Part shown: piece by piece, positions 46,061 to 54,616 of the stretch
Position numbering within the stretch: position 1 is the first letter of the stretch
Layout: every line of letters starts with the position of its first letter
Program-made: the position numbers and the translations under genes
Notes under the pieces: generated by a model
The model's input: the letters and a program-made list of their open reading frames with translations, nothing else
Databases searched by the model: none
Told to the model about the DNA's origin: nothing
From: Psychrobacter sp. UBA3962
GTDB lineage: Bacteria; Pseudomonadota; Gammaproteobacteria; Pseudomonadales; Moraxellaceae
DNA length: 60,945 bases
Direction: 5' to 3'
Assembly: GCF_002385225.1 (NCBI RefSeq)
Contig: NZ_DGDC01000049.1
Span: 1 to 60,945, forward strand

Positions 46061-46684
46061 GTGAATTCCTTAGTAAAATTGGGTTATGCCTCCACACTGC
46101 AAAAATTACCGATTTATCGACACGCATTTGTTTTATTAATCAGCTACACGCCGTATAACCAAACAAATTAATCAAGCCGACAAACACCCAGTAATTCTTA
46201 AACGCAATGTGTGTGTCATTGGTTAAATAAGTGAATCTATATTTACTTTAGATACGTCTTAAAGACTAACCTTTTGGTTGTCCACAAGACAGAAAGAAAA
46301 TAAGGTCGGTATTTTACCACAAATAAAGTAAAGATAGAAGCCTTGCCCTAACCCTATTTAATGGCAATTTGCACCCGCTTTAATAGGGATTTAATCGGTC
46401 TGTAGAATGAGTGGCATAACACTTCTATAAATAAACGATTACGATGGCTATGCTATAATAGGCCCCTTATTAAGGCATTACCAAAAGCGCTTGGCTCGTA
46501 TATATAAAAGTTTTGCTGCTATCAATTTTTTTGCGATTAGTAAAAAGATAAGCCAAGGCAAGTACAAAGTAAGCAGCTTTCGTTATCAGACCTCTGATCC
46601 TTCCTGCACGTGGCCAATGCTATGCCTCGATGCTATATCAGCCGTCTTTTATTTCTCCAAACTAACTTGAAAAACAAAAATATT
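46061..46684. other. rpsB leader and map promoter region
   Basis: This 624-base region separates divergent rpsB and map. On the minus strand GGTTATAC at the distal end pairs with GCATAACC near the gene (46082-46087 with 46155-46160), closing a large folded leader. A TGC-TATAAT extended -10 for map is at 46451-46459. The frame from 46610 to the map ATG is probably not translated. Confidence 0.55.
46451..46459 (+). promoter_or_regulatory. Extended -10 element of map
   Basis: TGC directly precedes TATAAT; followed by AGG, with the start expected near 46466. No good -35 box is present. Confidence 0.5.
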
Positions 46685-47485
46685 ATGAGTAAAACAGACA
46701 ATTTAATACTTGGCCCAGAAGCCATCGAAAAAATGCGTATTGCTGGTAAACTTGCCAGCGATGTTCTAGTCATGCTTGATGAGCATGTTAAAGAAGGCGT
46801 AACTACTGAAGCGTTAAACCAACTGGCTCATGACTATATTGTTAATGAGCAAGGTGCGATTCCTGCGCCGTTGAATTATGGTCAGCCCCCTTTCCCTAAA
46901 TCCATCTGTACCTCGGTAAACCATGTGGTATGTCATGGTATTCCCAGCGATAATAAAATCTTAAAAGACGGTGATATCATTAATATCGATGTGACTGTGA
47001 TTAAAGATGGCTATTATGGCGATACGTCGAAAATGTGGATTATTGGCGAAGGCTCAATAATGGCCCAGCGTATCTGTGAAGTGGCACAAAAAGCACTTTA
47101 TGCGGGTATGAGCGTGGTAAAAAACGGTGCTCACTTGGGCGATATTGGCGCAGCCATCCAAGAAGTGGTAGAGCCTGAACGCTTTAGTATCGTTCGTGAA
47201 TTCTGTGGTCATGGTATCAGTAACCAATTCCACCATGAACCACAAGTGATGCACTACGGCCGTAAAGGTACTGGCATGGAGTTAAAAACTGGCATGACCT
47301 TTACCATTGAGCCGATGATCAACCAGGGCACTTGGAAGACCAAAATCTTACCTGATCAGTGGACAGCGATTACCAAGGACCGCAAATTAACCGCTCAGTG
47401 GGAACACACTTTAATGGTGACGGACAACGGCTGTGAAGTATTCACTACCCGTCCAGAAGAAGACTTAAGCTTCTTAACTGCTTAA
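46685..47485 (+). CDS. map: Methionine aminopeptidase, type I
   Basis: The enzyme removes N-terminal Met from nascent proteins using two metal ions. Ligands are visible in IINIDVTVIKDGYYGDTSKMW (two Asp), FCGHGISNQFH (His), FTIEPMI (Glu) and AQWEHTLMVT (Glu). Residues CHGIP are the substrate His region. Started at 46685 the product is 266 aa, matching type I enzymes; an upstream GTG at 46610 would add 25 residues that are unlike the family. No clear ribosome site is present. Confidence 0.97.
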   Translation: MSKTDNLILGPEAIEKMRIAGKLASDVLVMLDEHVKEGVTTEALNQLAHDYIVNEQGAIPAPLNYGQPPFPKSICTSVNHVVCHGIPSDNKILKDGDIINIDVTVIKDGYYGDTSKMWIIGEGSIMAQRICEVAQKALYAGMSVVKNGAHLGDIGAAIQEVVEPERFSIVREFCGHGISNQFHHEPQVMHYGRKGTGMELKTGMTFTIEPMINQGTWKTKILPDQWTAITKDRKLTAQWEHTLMVTDNGCEVFTTRPEEDLSFLTA

Positions 47486-47491
47486 TTCAAT

Positions 47492-47522
47492 AAAAAAAGA
47501 CTGCTTAGGCAGTCTTTTTTTT
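47492..47522 (+). terminator. Terminator of map
   Basis: AGACTGC pairs with GCAGTCT around TTAG, flanked by A7 and T8. It starts six bases past the map stop. Confidence 0.92.
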
Positions 47523-47725
47523 GGCAAAAATGATGTAAACCTTATTAACATGGCTCTATACTGTATAAATTAAGCAGAGCTTCATTACCACCTATTTTTT
47601 AAAAGGAATATATCATAAACGGTAAATACAACTTTAACTGTTTTATAGAGCCTTTTATAAAGTATAACCATTTTTAAAATTAAAAATATATATCCCCAAC
47701 TCACAAACCTTGCTTGGACTCCAAC

Positions 47726-50425
47726 ATGTTTATTGCCGACTCAATCGACACTTTAATTACTGAGTTACCTGATCTATCGAATGTCTCCTCTGCCCAGTCT
47801 AGGAACTTAGGTATACCTGACTGGCTAAAGCAGGTTGAAGAAGACATCTCAGCTGCATTGGCTAAGGGCGTAGACATAAGAAGTTTGGTTGAGGCGCGTG
47901 CTGAGGCGATAGACAGCCTGCTTATTGAACTGTTTAAGCTACATGAGTTACAACAGACTGAGTTGGCATTATTCGCAGTCGGCGGTTATGGGCGTGGTGA
48001 GCTCTCGCCCTACTCTGATGTGGATATTTTATTACTGTCCCCTGATACCTTAAACGATGAAACAAACAAAAAAGTAGATGCTTTTGTGGCCAGACTATGG
48101 GACATAGGTATTGAGCCAGGATTGTCAGTGCGTAGCGTTCAAGACTGCTTGCAAGTGGCCACAGACATCACTGTTGCCACCAACTTACTCGAAGCCCGCC
48201 TCTTGGTAGGTAATGAAAGTCTGAGCCAGGCTCCTAATGATATTGTGCAACAGCTGTGGTCTCAAAAAGATTTTTATGAAGCAAAAATGGCCGAAGCTCG
48301 TGCCCGTCACCTCCGTCATAATGGTACTGAGTACAACCTTGAACCTGATATCAAAAAATCGCCAGGTGGCTTGCGTGATATCCATACCATTGGCTGGATA
48401 ACCAAGCGCTATTTTAGAATCGGTAAACTTTATGACTTAGTGCCACAAGAGTTCCTAACCGAAAGAGAGTTTGATGAGCTAATGTTTGCCGAGGATTTCT
48501 TATGGCTTATCCGTCATCATTTGCATCACTTAACGGGCCGCAATGAAAATAAACTGCTATTTGATTACCAACGCGATATTGCCGAGCGTATGGGCTATGA
48601 ACAAACTGCAGAGGACGAGCCGAATGCCGCTGTTGAAAACTTTATGCGCGACTATTATAGATGCGCTATGCAAATTTCAACGCTCTCGGAAATGCTTACC
48701 TCTCATTACTATGAAACCATAATTGAAGCCCGTCTTCCTGAATCAGAGCGTCCCACCAAAACTGTATTAAACGCTCGCTTCAATCAAGTAGGCGATCAAA
48801 TCGGTATCGCCCATCACCATGTCTTTGCTCAGCATCCTGAAGCCATCTTAGAGATGTTCTTATTGATGGGACAGCAAGGCATTAAGAAAATCCGTACTCG
48901 CACCTTACGAGCACTAAAAATTGCTGCTCGAGGTATTGATCAAAGTTACCGCGATACTGAGCTGCATAAACAGCTATTTTTAGCCAACCTCAAAGAGCAA
49001 AATTACTTATATCAGCGTTTGCGTATTATGAAACGCTATGGCGTATTGACCAATTACATGCCTCAGTTCGCCAACTTAGTGGGATTGATGCAGTACGATT
49101 TATTTCACCGTTACACCGTAGATGCCCATATCTTACTATTGGTTCGTATGCTGCATCGTTTTACCGATCCTAAATATAAAGATGATTTCGGCCTGGTAGG
49201 CTCAATCTATAAACGTATCGAGCGCAAAGAAATCATTATACTAGCCGCTATTTTCCATGATATTGCGAAAGGGCGCGGCGGGGATCATAGCGAGCTGGGT
49301 GAGATTGATGCCATTGAGTTTTGTTTAAATCACGGTATGAGTGAAGCCGATGCCAAACTGATTGGCTGGTTAACTCGATATCACTTATTGATGTCGATGA
49401 CCGCCCAAAAACAAGACATCTCTGACCCTGAAGTGGTCACTAAATTCGCCAATCTTGTGGGCAACGTCACTCACTTGAACCACTTATATGTGTTGACGGT
49501 CGCTGATATGAATGCCACCAACCCTCAGTTATGGAACAGCTGGCGCGCCAGCCTAATGAAGCAACTCTATACCCAGACACGCCGAATCTTACGAGCAGAT
49601 TTAGACGCCCCCACCAACCGCCAAGAAATGATTGCCACTACCCGTCAGCAAGCGTTGGCCATGCTAGATAAAGTAGACAATCAGCATATGAATAGAGAAG
49701 AAGTGTTGGCTTTATGGGATGAACTGGGTGATGAGTATTTCTTACGAGAGATCCCTGAAGCCATAATGTGGCACACTGAAGCCATCTTAAACCACCCTCC
49801 TATTGGTCGAGCCTCGGATAGCAATAGTGAGCCTCTTATTGTGCTGCGTGAGCACCGAGAGTTGGCACTAGATGCGGTACAAATCTTTATTTACACTCAA
49901 AATCAGGCCAATCTATTTGCGGTGACCATGGCCGTATTTGATCAAATGAACTTGGATGTATTAGACGCTAGAATTATCACTGCCACCCGTGATTTTGCTT
50001 TGGACTCTTATGTGTTATTAGACCGTCATGGCACTTTATTAACTGATCCTGAGTCTCGAGCAGAATTAAGTCGCCGCTTAATTGAGGCCTTTAAAAACCC
50101 TCAATCTCCCAAGTTAGTACACAAGCGTTTGCCGCGCAGACTAAAAAACTTCCAAGTACCAACCACTATTGATTTTCACTATAATGAAGCCAGTCGTCAG
50201 CACGTAATGAGTTTGACCACGCTCGATCAGCCAGGGTTGCTAGCCCGTATTGGTCAAGTATTTTTGAATGAGCAAATTGAGGTGCATGCAGCTCGAATTA
50301 CCACTTTAGGGGAGCGCGCTGAAGATATGTTTTACATTAGTGATAGAGGCGATGCGATGCTTAGTGAAGCGAAGCTTGAGCGCTTAAAGAGCATTTTAAT
50401 ACAACAGCTTACGCCTTGCGGCTAA
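47726..50425 (+). CDS. glnD: Bifunctional uridylyltransferase/uridylyl-removing enzyme GlnD
   Basis: GlnD senses glutamine and uridylylates or deuridylylates PII protein, controlling nitrogen assimilation. The nucleotidyltransferase motif is GGYGRGELSPYSDVDILLL (near 80-98), followed by YNLEPDIKKSPGGLRDI. The HD hydrolase site is AAIFHDIAKGRGGDHSELGEIDA (about 512-535). Two ACT domains end the protein (IFIYTQNQANLFAVTMAVFDQMNLDVLDARI; MSLTTLDQPGLLARIGQVFLNEQIEVHAARI). The ATG at 47726 has GGA before it; a TTG four codons upstream lacks any site. Length 899 aa is normal. Confidence 0.97.
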   Translation: MFIADSIDTLITELPDLSNVSSAQSRNLGIPDWLKQVEEDISAALAKGVDIRSLVEARAEAIDSLLIELFKLHELQQTELALFAVGGYGRGELSPYSDVDILLLSPDTLNDETNKKVDAFVARLWDIGIEPGLSVRSVQDCLQVATDITVATNLLEARLLVGNESLSQAPNDIVQQLWSQKDFYEAKMAEARARHLRHNGTEYNLEPDIKKSPGGLRDIHTIGWITKRYFRIGKLYDLVPQEFLTEREFDELMFAEDFLWLIRHHLHHLTGRNENKLLFDYQRDIAERMGYEQTAEDEPNAAVENFMRDYYRCAMQISTLSEMLTSHYYETIIEARLPESERPTKTVLNARFNQVGDQIGIAHHHVFAQHPEAILEMFLLMGQQGIKKIRTRTLRALKIAARGIDQSYRDTELHKQLFLANLKEQNYLYQRLRIMKRYGVLTNYMPQFANLVGLMQYDLFHRYTVDAHILLLVRMLHRFTDPKYKDDFGLVGSIYKRIERKEIIILAAIFHDIAKGRGGDHSELGEIDAIEFCLNHGMSEADAKLIGWLTRYHLLMSMTAQKQDISDPEVVTKFANLVGNVTHLNHLYVLTVADMNATNPQLWNSWRASLMKQLYTQTRRILRADLDAPTNRQEMIATTRQQALAMLDKVDNQHMNREEVLALWDELGDEYFLREIPEAIMWHTEAILNHPPIGRASDSNSEPLIVLREHRELALDAVQIFIYTQNQANLFAVTMAVFDQMNLDVLDARIITATRDFALDSYVLLDRHGTLLTDPESRAELSRRLIEAFKNPQSPKLVHKRLPRRLKNFQVPTTIDFHYNEASRQHVMSLTTLDQPGLLARIGQVFLNEQIEVHAARITTLGERAEDMFYISDRGDAMLSEAKLERLKSILIQQLTPCG

Positions 50426-50505
50426 CCTAATAATTCAGGCAAGATATAATACCAAAGCTCAGAGAAGAGCATAAATAATTAAAGATGACCATAAGTAGGC
50501 AATCC

Positions 50506-51729
50506 ATGAATCCAAAATTAGACTTGCTGCACCCTTATCCTTTTGCCAAGATGGCTACTCTGCTTCAGGACTCAGTAGCTGCTAGCGAATATCAAACCAT
50601 TAAATTAGGGATTGGTGAGCCTAAGCATACGCCTCCCGATTTTGTGGTTAAGGCCTTAGCCGACAACTTAAATAAGGTGCAAAACTATCCTAGCACCAAT
50701 GGACTACTGGAGTTACGCCAAGCGATTGCCCAATGGTTAAGCCGCCGCTTTAAGTTATCAAACATTGATGTCGACTCACAGATTATTCCGGTTATGGGCA
50801 CTCGTGAAGCTTTATTTAGCTTCGTACAAGCGGCCATTGATAATTCTAAAGTGACAAGCAGCAATGACAAACCTTTGGTAGTCATGCCCAACCCTTTTTA
50901 TCAAATCTATGAGGGAGCCACTTTACTGGCTGGAGCAGAGCCCTATTTTGTCGCCTGTAATGCTGAGAATGACTTTAAAGGCGATTACCGCTCTGTGCCC
51001 AGTGAAATATGGCAGCGCACTCAGCTGGTCTTCGTTTGTAGTCCTAATAACCCTACTGGCGCCGTATTTAGTGAAGCTGACTGGCAGGCATTAATTGAGT
51101 TATCTGATCATCATGATTTTATTATTGCCAGTGATGAGTGTTATAGCGAACTTTATTTTGATACGCCGCCGGTAGGTCTGCTAGAGGCCTGTGCCAACAT
51201 GGGTCGCCATGACTATAAAAACTGTGTCGTTTTTCACTCCTTATCAAAGCGCTCAAACTTACCAGGTTTGCGCTCAGGCTTTGTGGCCGGTGATGCCAAT
51301 CTACTCAAGCCCTACCTTCAATACCGTACTTATCAAGGCTGTGCCCTTCCTATTCACCATCAGTTGGCGTCTATTGCCGCTTGGCAAGATGAGACTCATG
51401 TAGAAGAAAACCGACAGCTTTATACCCAAAAGTTTGACTTATGGATGAGTGAGCTTGGAGATTTGCTAAAGCTTAATAAACCAGATGCTGGCTTTTATTT
51501 TTGGGTACAAGTTCCCGAGCAATTTAAAGATAAGCAAGGTAATCTAGATGATGAGGCTTTTGTTAAGGCTTTATTTGAAAAGGTAAATATCCACGCCTTA
51601 GCCGGCCGCTATTTATCACGAGAAGTTGATGGTACTAATCCAGGTAAAGGCTTTGTCAGATTGGCTTTGGTAGCCAGTGTCGAAGAAAGCCAGGAAGCCA
51701 TCACTCGCATTAAGACCCTACTTAGCTAA
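50506..51729 (+). CDS. dapC: Succinyldiaminopimelate transaminase
   Basis: PLP-dependent class I aminotransferase of the lysine/peptidoglycan pathway. The start MNPKLDLLHPYPFAKM matches the DapC N-terminus and has GTAGG upstream; an ATG seven codons earlier is less likely. Motifs: LGIGEPKHTPPDFV, GTREALFSFVQA, FVCSPNNPTGAVF, ASDECYSELYF, and the PLP lysine in FHSLSKRSNLPGLRSGF. Length 407 aa is standard. glnD-dapC adjacency is found in Pseudomonas and relatives. The product also may act as acetylornithine aminotransferase in other species. Confidence 0.95.
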   Translation: MNPKLDLLHPYPFAKMATLLQDSVAASEYQTIKLGIGEPKHTPPDFVVKALADNLNKVQNYPSTNGLLELRQAIAQWLSRRFKLSNIDVDSQIIPVMGTREALFSFVQAAIDNSKVTSSNDKPLVVMPNPFYQIYEGATLLAGAEPYFVACNAENDFKGDYRSVPSEIWQRTQLVFVCSPNNPTGAVFSEADWQALIELSDHHDFIIASDECYSELYFDTPPVGLLEACANMGRHDYKNCVVFHSLSKRSNLPGLRSGFVAGDANLLKPYLQYRTYQGCALPIHHQLASIAAWQDETHVEENRQLYTQKFDLWMSELGDLLKLNKPDAGFYFWVQVPEQFKDKQGNLDDEAFVKALFEKVNIHALAGRYLSREVDGTNPGKGFVRLALVASVEESQEAITRIKTLLS

Positions 51730-51819
51730 GCCTGTACTATCATTAAAATTGCCGCTGAATAGTTAAAGATAAAACCTAAACGATTATAATTACGCAAAAA
51801 CATAACCAGGGAGTGGTTC

Positions 51820-53817
51820 ATGACAAGGCTAGACTTTACCCAGCCTCCTTTTGACGTTTTAAGCTCAAGTGAACGTGAAAGTATCAAAAAGCAAACCCAA
51901 ATTCGCTATTTGGCCAAAAACGAAGCCTTAACGGCTGAGGACAATAACTACTTTTATGTGGTTTTAAAAGGGCGTATCCAGCAAACGCTTAATGGCGAGG
52001 AGCTGCATGATTTTGCAGCTACTAACTTTAGCAATGACTGGTTTGATGCTCGAAAGCAGCCCACAAATGAGTTCAACTCAATTTCATCTATCGATCAGAT
52101 AAACTCTGAAGCCGCCGCAAATTTGTCCCTGCATCAACCGCATAACGCCGCCTATGCTTATCGCTATCAGTACCATGCCGTAGAAGACAGCTTATTACTT
52201 CAGGTAAACTCTGAAGCCATTGATAAGCTTTCAGTACAAAACCGTCATATCCGCAAGCTACTGAGTGGCGAGTTGGCTGAAAGGATGCAGGCTTATAGCG
52301 AGCGAAGCCAGAGCAGTACAGCTGCTCAACATCTTAATTATTCGTTGAATCAGTCTATAGTAGGCAACCAAGCTGAGTCGCAGCAGCTGATGCTACAGCC
52401 AGTCACCGCCATTCGTATGCTAGAGGTGCATACCATTTCAGAGACCGCCACCTTGTTTGAAGCAGCGATGACCATGACCAAAGCTGGCTTAAAGCATGTG
52501 TTGGTCAAACGTACCCCTACGATAGAGCGTCACCCTACCCGCTCCCATCAAAGCAATCTTGGGATACTAACCGATGCAGACATTTGCCGTGCGGTAAGTG
52601 AGCAAGTAGACATGAGCACAGCCCTGTGCCGAGATTATGCCAAGTTTAAACTGCACACTATTTCTCATCAACAAGATATTAGTGAAGCATTATTGACCAT
52701 GATTCGCTATCGAGTGCACCGCCTTCCCGTTTTGGATGAAAATGAGGAGGTTATCGGAGTACTGGGTCAAAGTGATTTATTGGCTTTTTTGAGTCACCAC
52801 TCACAGCTGTTGTCGTTACAAATTGAGCAGGCCAACAGTATCGAAGGTCTAAAACAGCCGGTTGAATCTATCGGTCAATATATCCGTACCCAGCACAATA
52901 ATGGCATTAAAATCGGCGTCATCAGTCGTATCGTCCAAGCGTTAAATGCGCACGTGTTTGCCAAGTTATGGCGGTTAATTGTTCCAGACATGGTTTATGA
53001 AAACACTTGTATAATCGTCATGGGTTCTGAAGGCCGTGGTGAACAAATCATGCGCACAGACCAAGATAACGCGCTTATTATTCGTAATGGCTTTAGCGAC
53101 CCCAATCTTGCTGACTATGCAGAAACCTTTAATCAAACACTAGCAGACATGGGGTATCCTCTATGCGAGGGCAATATTATGATGACCAACCCCTTATGGC
53201 GACAGCCTCTAAACCGTTTCAAATCTGAAGTATCTACTTGGTTTAGTCAAAAAGAGCCGGAACACGCCATATGGCTGTCATCATTATTAGACGCCTCATA
53301 TGTTTGCGGTGATGAGCGTCTGCTTGAGGGGTTACGTAAACACCTACAGATTGCTCATCGTAGTGCCGACCCTATGTTTGTGCGCAGCTTTGCACAAGCT
53401 GCTTTACAGTTCGGTGAAATCAATCAGTGGTGGAAAAAGTTCGTGCCTTTAATCGGCAAACCCATGCCACAAGATATTGACTTAAAAAAGGCCGGTATTT
53501 TTCCTTTGGTACACGGTATTCGTGCCTTGGCCTTAGAAAACGATATCTTCGAGGCTACCAGTACCAAAGATCGACTACAACAATTGGCCCATTTGGGTGT
53601 TATTACCCCTAAACGGGCAGAAACTTTAAACGAGGCGTTAGAGTTTTTTATGGCAAGACGGTTAGATATTGCCCTTGCTACCGATAATAAGTTGGCTCGA
53701 GAAGTAGACCCTGCCATGTTATCCGCGTTAGAAAGAGACTTATTAAAAGAGTGCCTCAACGTGGTAAAAAGTTTCAAAAATGAACTGCGTCAACGCTATC
53801 AATTAGATATCGCTTAA
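51820..53817 (+). CDS. cNMP/CBS-domain nucleotidyltransferase (DUF294)
   Basis: A 665-residue signalling-type protein. It starts with a degenerate cyclic-nucleotide-binding-like region (about 5-150), then a CBS pair (about 205-330: TLFEAAMTMTKAGLKHVLVK and HRLPVLDENEEVIGVLGQSDL), the DUF294 nucleotidyltransferase core GSEGRGEQIMRTDQDNALI near 402-420, and the DUF294 C-terminal helical domain. The G-S-E-G-R-x-E...D-x-D order is a GlnD-like active site. Substrate and ligand are unknown. The DEDDh exonuclease gene starts 16 bases after its stop, so the two are almost certainly co-expressed. GGGAG precedes ATG. Confidence 0.92.
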   Translation: MTRLDFTQPPFDVLSSSERESIKKQTQIRYLAKNEALTAEDNNYFYVVLKGRIQQTLNGEELHDFAATNFSNDWFDARKQPTNEFNSISSIDQINSEAAANLSLHQPHNAAYAYRYQYHAVEDSLLLQVNSEAIDKLSVQNRHIRKLLSGELAERMQAYSERSQSSTAAQHLNYSLNQSIVGNQAESQQLMLQPVTAIRMLEVHTISETATLFEAAMTMTKAGLKHVLVKRTPTIERHPTRSHQSNLGILTDADICRAVSEQVDMSTALCRDYAKFKLHTISHQQDISEALLTMIRYRVHRLPVLDENEEVIGVLGQSDLLAFLSHHSQLLSLQIEQANSIEGLKQPVESIGQYIRTQHNNGIKIGVISRIVQALNAHVFAKLWRLIVPDMVYENTCIIVMGSEGRGEQIMRTDQDNALIIRNGFSDPNLADYAETFNQTLADMGYPLCEGNIMMTNPLWRQPLNRFKSEVSTWFSQKEPEHAIWLSSLLDASYVCGDERLLEGLRKHLQIAHRSADPMFVRSFAQAALQFGEINQWWKKFVPLIGKPMPQDIDLKKAGIFPLVHGIRALALENDIFEATSTKDRLQQLAHLGVITPKRAETLNEALEFFMARRLDIALATDNKLAREVDPAMLSALERDLLKECLNVVKSFKNELRQRYQLDIA

Positions 53818-53833
53818 CCTGAAGGCGGAAATC

Positions 53834-54439
53834 ATGAACCTAGTGCAGAACCTAAAGTCCGCTTGGTATCTAAAGAAATTGACTCGTCCTGAGCATAAGG
53901 TAATGTTTCAGCCACCACAGCCGAATCAATGGGTGGCTATTGATTGTGAAATGACCGGATTAAATCCAAAAAAAGATCATTTGCTGTCTATTGCTGCCAT
54001 TCATATTAATGGCTCACAAATACAAAGTGGTGAAGGTCTACACCTGATTTGCCACCCGCCTGTTATGCCAAAAAAAGACACCATTGTCATTCACGGCCTA
54101 CGTCCGCTAGACGTGGAAAACGGCTTAAGTTATGAACAAATGCTCGAGAGGTTACTGCCCTTTATTGGCAATAGACCCATCGTAGGTTACTGCCCGCAAT
54201 TGGATTTAGGGTTTTTGAATCCAATAACCAAATCCTATATGGGCACTGCTCTACCTAACCCCGTTATCGACATACGGGATTTATATAGCCGCTACAGTGG
54301 CAATCGTACTCAAGGCATCTCGCATCAAGCTCAGCAGCTAAGTGCCATTTGTCAGCAATTAAAACTGCCTGAGCTAGCAGCCCATGATGCTTACAATGAC
54401 GCCTTAATGACGGCTATGGCCTTTTTACATCTTAAATAA
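53834..54439 (+). CDS. DEDDh 3'-5' exonuclease (PolIII epsilon-like)
   Basis: A 201-residue exonuclease with the DEDDh residues visible: VAIDCEMTGLNP (Asp, Glu), CPQLDLGFLNP (Asp) and AHDAYNDALMTAMAF (His, Asp). It is short and lacks other domains, so it is not DnaQ proper. About 30 residues precede the nuclease core. AAGGCGGAA precedes ATG, 16 bases after the nucleotidyltransferase stop. The pairing with the DUF294 protein also occurs in other gammaproteobacteria and suggests a nucleic-acid or nucleotide-signal role. Confidence 0.93.
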   Translation: MNLVQNLKSAWYLKKLTRPEHKVMFQPPQPNQWVAIDCEMTGLNPKKDHLLSIAAIHINGSQIQSGEGLHLICHPPVMPKKDTIVIHGLRPLDVENGLSYEQMLERLLPFIGNRPIVGYCPQLDLGFLNPITKSYMGTALPNPVIDIRDLYSRYSGNRTQGISHQAQQLSAICQQLKLPELAAHDAYNDALMTAMAFLHLK

Positions 54440-54616
54440 ATTCCTCATATGATATCGCTTTAAGTCCTTTCAGTACTGCTAACTCACCACTGCTTTAACA
54501 GCACCTTTGATTGACTATTTGTCCCTGCCCCTGTGTTTATTAACTACATGAACCGTTATAATGGAGAATCTAAACCCATTTCTGCTGTCTCAAAATTAAC
54601 CGTTGATTGTAACCTT

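Noticed and set aside
46610..46684. GTG start extending map by 25 residues
   Set aside because: The added residues do not match methionine aminopeptidases and there is no ribosome site; the ATG at 46685 gives the normal length.
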